In this document: piece after piece, positions 26,980 through 35,910 of the stretch | How the letters are laid out: every line of letters begins with the position of its first letter | Numbering within the stretch: position 1 is the stretch's first letter | Source of the DNA: Mesorhizobium japonicum MAFF 303099 | Lineage (GTDB): Bacteria; Pseudomonadota; Alphaproteobacteria; Rhizobiales; Rhizobiaceae | NCBI RefSeq assembly: GCF_000009625.1 | Contig: NC_002678.2 | Location: 1,426,001-1,490,000, forward strand | DNA: 64,000 bases | Reading direction: 5' to 3' | Translations under genes and position numbers: made by a program | The notes under the pieces: generated by a model | Seen by the model: only the letters and a program-made list of their open reading frames with translations | Databases searched by the model: none | Told to the model about the DNA's origin: nothing

Positions 26980-28044
26980 TCAGCTCGCAGCAATCAACAC
27001 CGTGCTCTCCGGCGACCAGCGCAGCACGACATCCTGTCCTTCCGCCAGCCTGTCGGCGCCGGTGTTCTGCACGATGACCTTCAGCGTCTGGCCGTCACGC
27101 TCGACGAAATAGGTGCTGTTGTTGCCGGCGAAGATGCGCTTGGAAACCTGACCCTTCAGCGTGTTGGCATCGCCATCCGAAGCTCCGGCATCGGTGGCAA
27201 TCCGAATGCGCTCGGGCCGTACGGCGCAGCTCGCCTTGGCGCCGGCGGCAAGCGTCGCGCCCGCACCTGCGGCAATCGCCGTGCCGTCCGGCAGGCGGAT
27301 GCCGTTGCCGGTCGTATCGCCGCGAAAGATGTTGGCGTCGCCGAGGAAGGTGGCGGCGAATTCGCTTTTCGGCCGGTCGTAGATTTCCTCCGGCGGCCCT
27401 TCCTGCACAAGCCTGCCGTCGCGCAGGATGCCGATGCGGTCGCTCATCGTCAGCGCTTCTTCCTGGTCATGGGTGACGAAGATGGTCGTGATGCCGATCT
27501 CGCGCTGGATGCGCTTCAACTCGATCTGCATGTCGACGCGCAGCGCCTTGTCGAGCGCGCCGAGCGGCTCGTCGAGCAACAGCACGCGCGGCTTGGTGAC
27601 GATGGCGCGCGCCAGCGCCACGCGCTGCCGCTGGCCGCCGGAGAGCTGGTGCGGACGCCGGCCGCCGAGCTTGCCCAATTGCACCAGGTCGAGCGCGCGC
27701 TGCACTTCCGCTGCAATCACCGCCTTGGCCTCGCCGCGCACCGAAAGGCCGAAGGCGACATTGTCGGCGACGCTCATATTGGGAAACAGCGCATAGTTCT
27801 GGAACACCATGCCGATGCGCCTTTTCTCGACCGGCACACGCTCGACACTCTCGCCGCCGATGGAAATGCGACCACTGTCCGGAAAATCGAAGCCCGCGAT
27901 CTGCCTGAGCAAAGTGGTCTTGCCGCTGCCCGACGGTCCGAGCAGCGCATAGAAGCCGCCATCGGCGAAATCGATGGAGACATCGTCCAGCGCCTTGTGC
28001 GCGCCAAAGCTGCGCGAGACGTTCGCTACCTGCACGCCGGCCAT
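26980..28044 (-). CDS. ABC transporter ATP-binding protein, PotA type
   Basis: 354 residues from ATG 28044, overlapping the permease stop by one base. Walker A is GPSGSGKTT, the signature is LSGGQRQRVALARA, Walker B is VLLLDEPLGALD and the H-loop is FVTHDQEEAL. A C-terminal TOBE domain carries AVRPERIRI. It closes a PotDBCA-ordered transporter gene set. Members import polyamines, iron complexes, opines or related amines. Confidence 0.93.
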   Translation of the reverse strand: MAGVQVANVSRSFGAHKALDDVSIDFADGGFYALLGPSGSGKTTLLRQIAGFDFPDSGRISIGGESVERVPVEKRRIGMVFQNYALFPNMSVADNVAFGLSVRGEAKAVIAAEVQRALDLVQLGKLGGRRPHQLSGGQRQRVALARAIVTKPRVLLLDEPLGALDKALRVDMQIELKRIQREIGITTIFVTHDQEEALTMSDRIGILRDGRLVQEGPPEEIYDRPKSEFAATFLGDANIFRGDTTGNGIRLPDGTAIAAGAGATLAAGAKASCAVRPERIRIATDAGASDGDANTLKGQVSKRIFAGNNSTYFVERDGQTLKVIVQNTGADRLAEGQDVVLRWSPESTVLIAAS

Positions 28045-28832
28045 TATTTCTCTCCGCCGAATTTGAAGAAGCGCGCCGTCAGCAGCATCAGCGCCATCGA
28101 CACGACAATGATGATGGTCGACACCGCATTGATCTCGGGCGTGAACCCCTTGCGGATCGCGGCATAGATCTCGACCGGCAGCGTCGTCTGGCCGGGCGTC
28201 GACAGGAAGTAGGAGACGACGAACTGGTCGAACGACACGGCAAACGCAAACAGCCCGCCGGCGATGACGCCCGGCATGATCCACGGCAGCGTCACGCGCA
28301 TTGTGACCTGCCACTGATTGGCGCCGAGCGATCGCGCCGCCTCCTCCAGCTCCGGCGCGAAGGTCTGCAGCCGCGCCGAGACGACGACGATGACATAGGG
28401 CAGCGCCAATGCGACATGGCCGAGCAGGATGGCAAACAGGCCGCGCCCGATGCCGACGCCGAAGAAGAAGATCAGCATCGCCGTGCCGGTGATCAGCCAC
28501 GGAATGGCGATCGGCGGAAAGAGCAGCGCCTGCAGCACCTTCTTGCCGCGAAATTCGTAGCGGTAGAGCGCCAGCGACGCCGCCGAGCCGAGCGCCACGC
28601 TGATGATCGTGGTGATGATTGCGATCTCGAGGCTGTTCCAGGTGGCCGCGATCAGCTGGTCGTTCTGCCACAGCGAGGCGTACCACTCGGTCGTCCATTC
28701 GAACGGCAATTGGTAGAAGGGCGAGACGTTGAACGACATCAGCGCCATGATGATGATGGGCAGATAGAGAAAGGCGAGCAGCAGCAAGATATAGAGGCGG
28801 CCGAGCCCTTCGAGGATGCGGGTGGTCGCCAT
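28044..28832 (-). CDS. ABC transporter permease, PotC type
   Basis: 262 residues from ATG 28832, overlapping the PotB-like stop as ATGA. There are about six membrane helices; the first is LYILLLLAFLYLPIIIMALM, and the EAA loop is ELEEAARSLGANQWQVTMRV. The order and overlaps show co-translation with the PotB-like and PotA-like genes. Confidence 0.93.
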   Translation of the reverse strand: MATTRILEGLGRLYILLLLAFLYLPIIIMALMSFNVSPFYQLPFEWTTEWYASLWQNDQLIAATWNSLEIAIITTIISVALGSAASLALYRYEFRGKKVLQALLFPPIAIPWLITGTAMLIFFFGVGIGRGLFAILLGHVALALPYVIVVVSARLQTFAPELEEAARSLGANQWQVTMRVTLPWIMPGVIAGGLFAFAVSFDQFVVSYFLSTPGQTTLPVEIYAAIRKGFTPEINAVSTIIIVVSMALMLLTARFFKFGGEK

Positions 28833-29701
28833 CACGCGGCCCTCCGCAACACCGGCGAGGCAATCGCCAGGATGACCAGCACGACGGCGAGCAGGATGAA
28901 GGAGAGCGCCGCTCCCAGCGGCCAGTTGAAGACGGCGACGAACTGGTCCTCGATCACAGTGCCGTAGAAGGTGCCGGTGCGGCCGCCGAGGATGCGCGGT
29001 TCCATGAACGAGCCGACAACCGGCACGAAGATCAGTGCCGCGCCTGCCACCAGTCCCGGCATGGACAGCGGGATGATCACCCGTTTCAGCACCTGCAGCC
29101 GCGAGGCGCCAAGCGAACGCCCGGCCTCGATCAGCGAATCGTCGATCGCCTGCAAGGTGAGATAACAGGTCAGCACCATGTAGGGCACGTAGGAGTGCAC
29201 CAGCCCGATGATGACGGCCGGATAGGAATACATCAGATCGATGTTGATCTTGAACGGCAGCACGGCGTTCAGCGCCGTATCGAGTATGCCGCCTTCGCGC
29301 AAAACCATCGCCCAGGAGAAGATGCGCACCAGCCCGTTCGACCAGAACGGCAGGATGACCAGCAGGAAGATCGCTTCGCGGCTGCGGCCCTTCAGCACCT
29401 TGGCTAGCACGTAAGCGGCGGGATAGCCGATGACGACGCACCACAGCGTCACTTCGAGCCCAAGCCGCAGCGAGGCGAGCAGCAGCGTGAGATAAAGGCT
29501 CTGCGAGAAGAAGGCGGCGTAGTTGCCAAGGGTGAAAGCCCAGGGCTTTCCCGACAACGGCAGGTCGGTCATGAAGGAGAAAAAGACCATGGCCGACAGC
29601 GGCAGGAAGATCGCCACCGTCAGCCAGAGATAGGCCGGCGCCAGCAGCGGCAGAGCCGATCTCAACCCGCTGCGCGATGCGGTCGCGCTTTGTGCTGCCA
29701 T
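28832..29701 (-). CDS. ABC transporter permease, PotB type
   Basis: 289 residues with about six membrane helices. The EAA loop is SLIEAGRSLGASRLQVLKRV. The N-terminal helix LLAPAYLWLTVAIFLPLS is preceded by a short basic cytoplasmic tail. It starts 67 bp after the binding-protein gene and overlaps the PotC-like gene. Confidence 0.93.
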   Translation of the reverse strand: MAAQSATASRSGLRSALPLLAPAYLWLTVAIFLPLSAMVFFSFMTDLPLSGKPWAFTLGNYAAFFSQSLYLTLLLASLRLGLEVTLWCVVIGYPAAYVLAKVLKGRSREAIFLLVILPFWSNGLVRIFSWAMVLREGGILDTALNAVLPFKINIDLMYSYPAVIIGLVHSYVPYMVLTCYLTLQAIDDSLIEAGRSLGASRLQVLKRVIIPLSMPGLVAGAALIFVPVVGSFMEPRILGGRTGTFYGTVIEDQFVAVFNWPLGAALSFILLAVVLVILAIASPVLRRAA

Positions 29702-29768
29702 GCCACCCTCCTCCCCAGGATTGAAAGCACCAGCCGGCGCGAACCGCCGGCTGGTCCGGACGTGGGTT

Positions 29769-30830
29769 TTATTTCACGTCGACCTTGAGCTGCTGCCAGA
29801 GCGCCAGGTAGGCCTCGCGCTGGGCATCGGTGATCGGCGCCTGGAACTGGATGCGCTTGGCGACCTCGGGATCGCCCATCACCTTGCGGTTGAAGGCATC
29901 CTGCGGCAGCGCCTCCACCGCCTTGGTGTTTGCCGAGACAGGCGCGCCGACCTTGGTGACCCATTCGACGTAGAATTTCGGGTCGATCATCCAGTTGATG
30001 AAGGCCTGCGCGCCTTCGACATTCTTGGAGCCGACCGGAATGGAGAAGGCATCCAGCCAGGCGACGGCGCCTTCCTGCGGAATGACCAGCGAAACCGGCA
30101 GCTTGAAATGCGTCTTGGCACGGTCGGCCGAGCCGCTCCAATAGGTGCCGATGTCGATCTGGTTGGAGGCGACCATCTGGTTCCAGTCGTTCTCCGAGCT
30201 CCAGAAGGTCTTGATCTGCGGCATCAGCGAGGTGAGCTTCGTCTTGACCGCATCCATATCCTTGATGTCGTTGATGTTCTGGCCGGTGGCGATAGCGCCG
30301 AACTGCACCGCCTCGACGGCGTCGTCGCGAATGACGACGCGGCCCTTGTGCTTGGGATCCCACATTTCGGCGATCGACGTCGGCGGCTTGTCGAAGGATT
30401 TTTCATTGATGGCGAGCGCCGTCAGGCCCCACACCCATGGCACGCCATAGACCTTGCCGTCATGGTCGAGCATCGGCGAACCGGCTTTGTCCTTGCTGAT
30501 GTCGGCATAGTTCGGCAGCTTCGAGGTATCGATCGGCTGGATCAGTTTTTCCGCCATCGCCTGGTCATTGAAGGCGGCGTTGATCATGACCACGTCGTAA
30601 AGCCCCGGATTGGTCCGGATCTTGGTCAGCATTTCCTGTTCGGAATTGAAGAAGTCGTTGACGACCTTGTTGCCGGTCGCCTTCTCGAAGGCGGCGACCG
30701 CCCAGGGCTCGTCGGCGCCGTAGCCTTTCCAGTTGAGCACATGCACTTCGGCGGCACTGGCGGCCAGCGTGAGTGCGGTGGTGAAGACGGCGGTCGCCGT
30801 CAAGAGAGCAGTCAGTCTTGGCATGCGCAT
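29769..30830 (-). CDS. Periplasmic binding protein, PotD type (polyamine/opine-like)
   Basis: 353 residues with a signal peptide (about 1-27, ending ASAAEVHV). The mature fold is SBP_bac_8/PotD-like, with VLNWKGYGADEPWAVAAFEKATG, FFNSEQEMLTKIRTNPGLYDVV and a C-terminal FINWMIDPKFYVEW. It lies 39 bp after the kinase gene. The ligand is probably a cationic or amine-containing compound, but the class is broad. Confidence 0.9.
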   Translation of the reverse strand: MRMPRLTALLTATAVFTTALTLAASAAEVHVLNWKGYGADEPWAVAAFEKATGNKVVNDFFNSEQEMLTKIRTNPGLYDVVMINAAFNDQAMAEKLIQPIDTSKLPNYADISKDKAGSPMLDHDGKVYGVPWVWGLTALAINEKSFDKPPTSIAEMWDPKHKGRVVIRDDAVEAVQFGAIATGQNINDIKDMDAVKTKLTSLMPQIKTFWSSENDWNQMVASNQIDIGTYWSGSADRAKTHFKLPVSLVIPQEGAVAWLDAFSIPVGSKNVEGAQAFINWMIDPKFYVEWVTKVGAPVSANTKAVEALPQDAFNRKVMGDPEVAKRIQFQAPITDAQREAYLALWQQLKVDVK

Positions 30831-30869
30831 GTCGGTTCCTCTCTTTGTTTGCCCGCTTGGCGGGGCTTG

Positions 30870-31847
30870 TCAGGCTGTCTGATGGGCCTTCTGGTTCTGG
30901 CCCGGCGTGCCGGTCGCGGCGGCCTGGCTCAGGAAAGTCTGGATTTCCGCATCGGTCGGCGCCGATGAGCCGCCATGGCGGGTGACCGAAATGGCCGCCG
31001 CCGCATTGGCGTAACGCCCCGCCTCGAAGGGATGCACGCCGCGCGCCAGCGCACTGACGAAAGCGCCGATATGGGTGTCGCCGGCGCCATTGGTGTCGAC
31101 TGCCGAGACCTTGAAGCCGGGAATGGTCTGTGCCGTGCCGTCGGCCAGCCTGACATGGCAGCCCTTGGCCGCCGAGCGGATGACGACACCGGTTGCCTGC
31201 GGACAATGGTCGTCAAGAAGCCGCGCCGCCAAAGCCTCGACATCACCTGGGCCGGCAATCTCGGCCGCTTCCGTCGCGTTGCAGCTGAGCCATGTGGCGC
31301 GGGCAAGCACCCGCGACAGGATCGGGCGCGGAATGTCTGAAATAATCGGCGTCGGGTCAAAGACGAACGGCGTTTGCGCAGGCAGCGCCTCGATCCAGTC
31401 TGCGAGCGCGTCGCGGCTGCCCGCATAGCTCAGCGTATAGCCCGAGGTGAACACCCAATCATCGGGCGCTACCGATAGCGCCGCCATCATGTCGAGGGTG
31501 AGAATGCTCTCCGCACCCGGCCACGAGACGAAAGTGCGTTCGGCATCGCTCGAGATCATGGCAACGCAATTGCCGCTGTCCATCGCGGGCGATGGCGGCG
31601 TCAGCGTCTCGATGCCCTCCGCGGCGAAGGCGGCGCGCAGGAAATCGCCGTTCGGCCCGCTGCCGAGCTGGCCGCCGAACACCACCGTCATGCCGGTGCG
31701 GCTGGCCGCGACCATCATGTTGAAGCCGCCGCCGGCGACCTGGGCAAAGCTCGATGCCGTCTTCTCGGTACCCGGCGCCGGCAAGGCGTCGATGCGGTAG
31801 ACGTAGTCCACCACCGCGCTGCCGATATGGACGAGGCGCGCGCTCAT
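30870..31847 (-). CDS. PfkB/ribokinase-family carbohydrate kinase
   Basis: 325 residues from ATG 31847, overlapping the stop of the glycohydrolase-like gene. The N-terminal motif is HIGSAVVDYVYRIDALPAPG and the GG pair lies in VAGGGFNMMVAA. The ATP/catalytic motif is AVDTNGAGDTHIGAF with the base Asp. PfkB enzymes phosphorylate ribose, other sugars or nucleosides. Directly after an N-glycohydrolase-like protein, it would logically phosphorylate the released sugar; this is inference from the coupling. Confidence 0.9.
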   Translation of the reverse strand: MSARLVHIGSAVVDYVYRIDALPAPGTEKTASSFAQVAGGGFNMMVAASRTGMTVVFGGQLGSGPNGDFLRAAFAAEGIETLTPPSPAMDSGNCVAMISSDAERTFVSWPGAESILTLDMMAALSVAPDDWVFTSGYTLSYAGSRDALADWIEALPAQTPFVFDPTPIISDIPRPILSRVLARATWLSCNATEAAEIAGPGDVEALAARLLDDHCPQATGVVIRSAAKGCHVRLADGTAQTIPGFKVSAVDTNGAGDTHIGAFVSALARGVHPFEAGRYANAAAAISVTRHGGSSAPTDAEIQTFLSQAAATGTPGQNQKAHQTA

Positions 31848-32878
31848 GCCGCCGCATCCTTGCCGGAACCGGTCTTCTTCACCCTTGCCGCCACGAGATC
31901 GGCAGCAAGCGCGCGCACCTTTGACATGTCGATGCCGACAAGCCGGGCAATATGCTGCTGTGGCAACAGTGAAAAGCCGGTGCAGGCGCCGGCCATGCCG
32001 GCGGCTATGGCGCCGATCGTGTCGGTGTCGCCGCCGAGATTGGCGCTGATGACAGCCGCTTGCCAGGGATCGCCGCCGGCGACTTCCAGCACCGCGAAGG
32101 CCGCCGGAACCGATTCCTGGCTGGCAACGCCGGTGCCGACCAGGTCGGTGATCAGCCGGATCGCATCCCCCGTCACCTTGCCGCGCACCAGATCCTGCGC
32201 CCAGACGATACGCGCGGCGATGTCGCCGCCGGTCACCCAATGGCCAAGCGTTGCCCCTCGCCTCGCCGCCGCAACGGCACTGTCGGAGGCGGCACGCCAG
32301 TCGCCGCCGGCAACGCCGCGACTGACGGCCGCCGCAACCGCTGCGGCCGAGGCTATCGCGATCGAGGTGTTGTGCGTGGCCCGGCAGGTCTCCGCCACCT
32401 TGGCGACGAACGCATCGAGCGGCTCCGGCGGCATCATGATGCCGACCGGCGCAATGCGCATGGCAGCCCCATTGGTGTCACCGCTGCGCCCCGCTTCCTC
32501 GGCCGGCACGCCATTGTTGATGGCATCGATGGCACGTTTGGTCGATGGCCCCAGCAGATCATAGCTGCCGCGCGCCTTGACCTCGCGCTCCCAGTCGAGC
32601 AGCGCGTTGACCCAGCGTGCATGATCGAAACGGTGGCCTGACTCGACGAGAATGCGGCCGAGCAGAAGCGCCTGTTCCGTATCGTCGGTGATGGTGCCGG
32701 CCAACAATCCCTTCGACACCGGATGGTCGGCGAAGGGCGCGACGAAATCGTCGACATGGCCGTAGAGCTCTGCGATGCGGGCCGGCGACAGGAGCTGCGT
32801 CGGCATGCCGAGCGCGTCTCCCAGCGCCCCGCCGACAAGCGCGCCCATGGCACGATCGAGAATGGTATTATCCGCCAT
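31844..32878 (-). CDS. ADP-ribosylglycohydrolase (DraG/ARH) family protein
   Basis: 344 residues. Dinuclear-metal motifs of the family are visible: GALGDALGMP and GTITDDTEQALL near the N-terminus, RSGDTNGAAMRIAPVG in the middle, and ANLGGDTDTIGAIAAG near the C-terminus. Known members remove ADP-ribose from proteins or hydrolyse related N- or O-glycosidic bonds. Its coupling to a sugar kinase and an importer suggests it acts on a small imported glycoside instead of a protein. It begins only 4 bases after the regulator gene ends. Confidence 0.92.
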   Translation of the reverse strand: MADNTILDRAMGALVGGALGDALGMPTQLLSPARIAELYGHVDDFVAPFADHPVSKGLLAGTITDDTEQALLLGRILVESGHRFDHARWVNALLDWEREVKARGSYDLLGPSTKRAIDAINNGVPAEEAGRSGDTNGAAMRIAPVGIMMPPEPLDAFVAKVAETCRATHNTSIAIASAAAVAAAVSRGVAGGDWRAASDSAVAAARRGATLGHWVTGGDIAARIVWAQDLVRGKVTGDAIRLITDLVGTGVASQESVPAAFAVLEVAGGDPWQAAVISANLGGDTDTIGAIAAGMAGACTGFSLLPQQHIARLVGIDMSKVRALAADLVAARVKKTGSGKDAAA

Positions 32879-32881
32879 CGC

Positions 32882-33613
32882 TCAAAACCTCATATGCAGC
32901 GCGAAATGCGCGGGATTGAGCAGGCTGGTGACATATTCGATCGGCCGGTCGTCGGCCGCGCGCGTCAGCCGCCGCCCGCGCAGGAAGGGCGTGCCTTGCG
33001 GGCAACCCAGGATCGCCGCGTCCTCGGCATTGAGCATCTCGATGCCGACCCATTCTTCGCCATGGTCGGGGATGAGGCCGGCGGCGCGCAGCGTCTGATG
33101 GAGCGATCCTTCGCGCAGGCCGCGCAGCGGCACATCCTCAAGCTCCGGCGACAGCGGCAGGCGGCTGCGCTCGATGGAGATCGCGTGGCCGTCGCTGGCA
33201 TTGGTTCGCACACGGTCGACGGCGATGAAGAAGGGGCTTTCGATCTCCAGCAAGGCGGCGAGATCGGCGTCCTCGATGACCTCCAGCCGCAGCGTCCTCG
33301 TCTCGGCATTGGCGCCCGCATTGGCCAGCGCCCGCGACCAGCCGATGGCGTCGTCGACCGGCTTGCCGTCGAAGGTGACGAAGGAGCCGATGCCGACCTT
33401 GGTGGTGATCAGACCGCGGCTGGACAGTTCCTTGAGGCCCTTGCGGACCGTGTTACGGCTGACGGAGAAGCGCTGGACGAGTTCGTTCTCACTTTGCAGG
33501 CGGTCGCCGAAGCCGAGCACGCCGGAGCGGATTTCATGCTCCAGAACGGTCGCGATCCGCTCGGGCTTGCCCGTGCCGGGAGACAGTTGAACCGTGCGCC
33601 GCTTCATATGCAT
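32882..33613 (-). CDS. GntR-family transcriptional regulator with UTRA ligand domain (HutC subfamily)
   Basis: 243 residues from ATG 33613; ATG 33607 is also possible. The winged-helix domain (about 15-78) contains LQSENELVQRFSVSRNTVRKGL, and the UTRA effector domain covers about 95-240, ending with ALHMRF. It is the first gene of the array, and the next gene starts 4 bases after its stop. It probably represses its own promoter and the whole array until a pathway intermediate binds. Palindromes just upstream are candidate operators. Confidence 0.92.
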   Translation of the reverse strand: MHMKRRTVQLSPGTGKPERIATVLEHEIRSGVLGFGDRLQSENELVQRFSVSRNTVRKGLKELSSRGLITTKVGIGSFVTFDGKPVDDAIGWSRALANAGANAETRTLRLEVIEDADLAALLEIESPFFIAVDRVRTNASDGHAISIERSRLPLSPELEDVPLRGLREGSLHQTLRAAGLIPDHGEEWVGIEMLNAEDAAILGCPQGTPFLRGRRLTRAADDRPIEYVTSLLNPAHFALHMRF

Positions 33614-33617
33614 ACCT

Positions 33618-33650
33618 GTTCAGTGAACCTGTATAGTCCTGTTCAATACA
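33618..33650. promoter_or_regulatory. Candidate GntR operator upstream of the catabolic array
   Basis: GTTCAGTGAAC at 33618-33628 is a short palindrome. TGTAT (33630-33634) and ATACA (33646-33650) form a second inverted repeat with an 11-bp spacer. Both lie within 40 bp of the regulator's start codon, where an autorepressor of the HutC type would be expected to bind. Confidence 0.45.
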
Positions 33651-33745
33651 TGCCCATATACGTCCTGTCAATATGATGCCACCACAGGTCAAACAGGCCG
33701 CCCTTGTTCCCGGTAGTGTGGTAGGTTCCGCGTCGAAGGAGCAAC

Positions 33746-34003
33746 ATGTCCCAATCAACGCAGCATAAGAATCCCAAACTGATCGTCGTGGTCGCGTTCG
33801 ACCGCGGCGAGGACGGTGAATTGTTTCCCGCCTTCGGCCCCGCCGACCAGCAGAGCGAAGACCGCGCCATACGCACCGCCCGAGCTCTGGCGGCAAAACA
33901 CGTCGGCGTCATCGCCTGGAGTCGTGATGCCGACCCGACACTTGGCGACTATGGCCCGCCGACCACGCTGTTTGTTAGCGGCGACGTGCCCGACATGGAG
34001 TAG
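33746..34003 (+). CDS. Small conserved-type hypothetical protein
   Basis: 85 residues, ATG 33746 preceded by AAGGAG at good spacing. It has a beta-strand start (KLIVVVAF), acidic character overall and no membrane segment or cysteines; the C-terminal part is TLFVSGDVPDME. No family is recognised. It is divergent from the GntR gene with 132 bp between, so it could share that regulatory region. Confidence 0.7.
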   Translation: MSQSTQHKNPKLIVVVAFDRGEDGELFPAFGPADQQSEDRAIRTARALAAKHVGVIAWSRDADPTLGDYGPPTTLFVSGDVPDME

Positions 34004-34138
34004 CGGCGACGCCCTCTGTAGGCTCGGTAAAATAAAATCTGGTTTTAATATTTACCGATGGAGAGGAACCGTTTTCTCTCGATTCCGTTTATCTACAGGT
34101 CGTTTATTCCAATGGCCTCGATAGAGAGGAATTTCCAG

Positions 34139-34426
34139 ATGAACTTCAAGATGCTGAGCATGGGCGCGATGGCGCTTGCAATGATGACCGGCTCGGCGCT
34201 CGCCGCCACCCACACCTCCGCGCTGGACGATCCGGCAAAGATGGCGCCCTTCTACACAGACTCCGGCATGAAAACCATGAAGTCCGAGAAGGAATTCAAG
34301 GCAGCCTGGATGGCTATGAAGGACGAAGACCGCGCCTCGATGACGAAGGATTGCGGCGACAATGTCATCGGCAAGTCGCATGACAATTTCTGCAAGATGA
34401 CCAAGCAGCTCGGCGGCGCGAACTGA
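34139..34426 (+). CDS. Small secreted hypothetical protein
   Basis: 95 residues from ATG 34139; the upstream in-frame ATGs at 34058 and 34112 give a less natural N-terminus. A signal peptide covers about 1-23 (ALAMMTGSALAA). The mature part is rich in Lys, Asp and Met, with two cysteines (KDCGDN and FCKMTK). It is probably periplasmic. The function is unknown and it has no obvious operon partner. Confidence 0.72.
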   Translation: MNFKMLSMGAMALAMMTGSALAATHTSALDDPAKMAPFYTDSGMKTMKSEKEFKAAWMAMKDEDRASMTKDCGDNVIGKSHDNFCKMTKQLGGAN

Positions 34427-34610
34427 CGCTCCGCGATTTGGGCCAAGGCCCGATTGACCATTTGGACAAGGCGGGCCCGGTGCCCGTCTTTTCCTTTCGG
34501 CCATAAGCCGGCGACGCCGCCGCTGGCGGATTCAATTCGCGACAACGGTTCAGCAAAAGTGTAGCGTCAATCCTTGGAGCGGCAGAACGCCGCTCGTCTG
34601 GCTTTTGCCC

Positions 34611-35681
34611 ATGTTCCAACCCATTGCGAATATCGAGGATGCGCAGACGCTGGCGCAGGCGATCGTCAACACGATCACCGAGCCGTTCCTGGTGCTCGAC
34701 GAAAAATTTCGCGTGCTGGCCGCCAGCCGCTCCTTCTACAAGACATTCGAGGTTGACCCCGCGCAGACCCAGGGCACGCTGCTCTATGCGCTCGGCGACG
34801 GTCAGTGGGACATTCCCGCACTTCGCCTGCTGCTGGAGACGATCATTCCCGAGAAGACCGCCATGGACGGTTTCGAGGTCGAGCATGATTTCCCGCGGAT
34901 CGGCCGCCGCACCATGCTGCTCAATGCCCGCAAGGTGCTTTACGACCACAGTTCAGCGATCACCATCCTTCTCGCCTTCAACGACATCACCGCCCGACGG
35001 GTGATCGAGAGAGAGAAAGAGGAGCTGCTCAAGCGCACCGAAGATCTGCTCAACCAGAAAGACGTGCTGCTGCGCGAAATGGAGCACCGGGTCGCCAACA
35101 GCCTGCAGATCATCGCCAGCATCCTGCTGCTGAAGGCGCGCTCGGTCACCTCGGAAGAGACGCGCCAGCATCTCAAGGACGCCCATCAACGCGTCCTGTC
35201 CGTGGCCGAGGTGCAGCGCCATCTCCACACCTCGGTCGGCATCGACGAGATCGATGTCGGCTCCTACCTTTCGAAACTGTGCGGCAGCCTCGCCACTTCG
35301 ATGGTTGGCGAGGCCCAGCCGATCGAAGTCACCGTTACGACCGAAGGCGGCAGGATGGATTCGCAAAAGGCAGTCAGCCTCGGACTGATCGTCACCGAAC
35401 TGTTGCTCAACGCCATCAAATATGCCTTCCCCGAGGAAAAGGACGGTGCTCGGATCCAGGTGAGCTACGAGACCGCCGGCAGCGACTGGAAACTGACGGT
35501 TTCGGACAATGGCGTCGGCAAGGTCATCAACGACGTGCCGGCCACCGGCCTTGGAACAGCCATCGTGGAGGCGCTGGTGAAACAGCTCGAGGCCAAAGTG
35601 GAAGTCATCGGCGACAACGACGGCACCAGCATCTCGGTCACCCGGGCAACGTTCACCTCGCGGGTGCCGCGCGCGGCGTAA
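34611..35681 (+). CDS. PAS-containing HisKA_2/HWE-type sensor histidine kinase
   Basis: 356 residues from ATG 34611; the codon two positions earlier is TTG. An N-terminal PAS domain (about 10-125, FLVLDEKFRVLAASRSFYKTF) is followed by a short coiled coil. The HisKA_2 phosphoacceptor box is REMEHRVANSLQIIASILLL, and the HATPase domain has ELLLNAIKYAFPEE and DNGVG. No membrane helix is present, so it senses an intracellular signal. No response regulator lies next to it. Such kinases commonly serve the general stress response in Alphaproteobacteria. Confidence 0.9.
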   Translation: MFQPIANIEDAQTLAQAIVNTITEPFLVLDEKFRVLAASRSFYKTFEVDPAQTQGTLLYALGDGQWDIPALRLLLETIIPEKTAMDGFEVEHDFPRIGRRTMLLNARKVLYDHSSAITILLAFNDITARRVIEREKEELLKRTEDLLNQKDVLLREMEHRVANSLQIIASILLLKARSVTSEETRQHLKDAHQRVLSVAEVQRHLHTSVGIDEIDVGSYLSKLCGSLATSMVGEAQPIEVTVTTEGGRMDSQKAVSLGLIVTELLLNAIKYAFPEEKDGARIQVSYETAGSDWKLTVSDNGVGKVINDVPATGLGTAIVEALVKQLEAKVEVIGDNDGTSISVTRATFTSRVPRAA

Positions 35682-35687
35682 GAACCG

Positions 35688-35822
35688 CTACCACGAGGCC
35701 TGCCTTCCCGACAGCGCCTCGCCCTGGATGGTCTCGATATGGCCGCGATCCGCCACCATCCGCCGCAGGGCGTGAAGATCATCGCGAATTTCGCAGAGTG
35801 TCGTTCGGAGTGTCGCGGGCAT
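35688..35822 (-). CDS. Short hypothetical protein, 44 aa
   Basis: An ATG at 35822 with GGAAGG about 9 bases upstream opens a 44-residue frame beginning MPATLRTTLCEIRDDLHALR, a plausible amphipathic helix. It converges with the kinase gene and ends 6 bp from the kinase stop. There is no recognised family; the coding potential is judged only from the ribosome binding site and composition. Confidence 0.4.
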   Translation of the reverse strand: MPATLRTTLCEIRDDLHALRRMVADRGHIETIQGEALSGRQASW

Positions 35823-35876
35823 TGGCCAGCCTTCCGCAAACTCAACTGCCTCGGTGCAAGCCTGTTCCCTAATGCA

Positions 35877-35910
35877 AAAGCCCGCTCCGGGATACCGGGG
35901 CGGGCCTTGG
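35877..35910 (-). terminator. Intrinsic terminator-like hairpin
   Basis: The stem is GCCCGCTCCGG (35880-35890) with CCGGGGCGGGC (35895-35905) and a 4-base loop. On the minus strand it is followed by TTTT, so it would end transcription coming from the DUF3309 gene. Confidence 0.65.
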
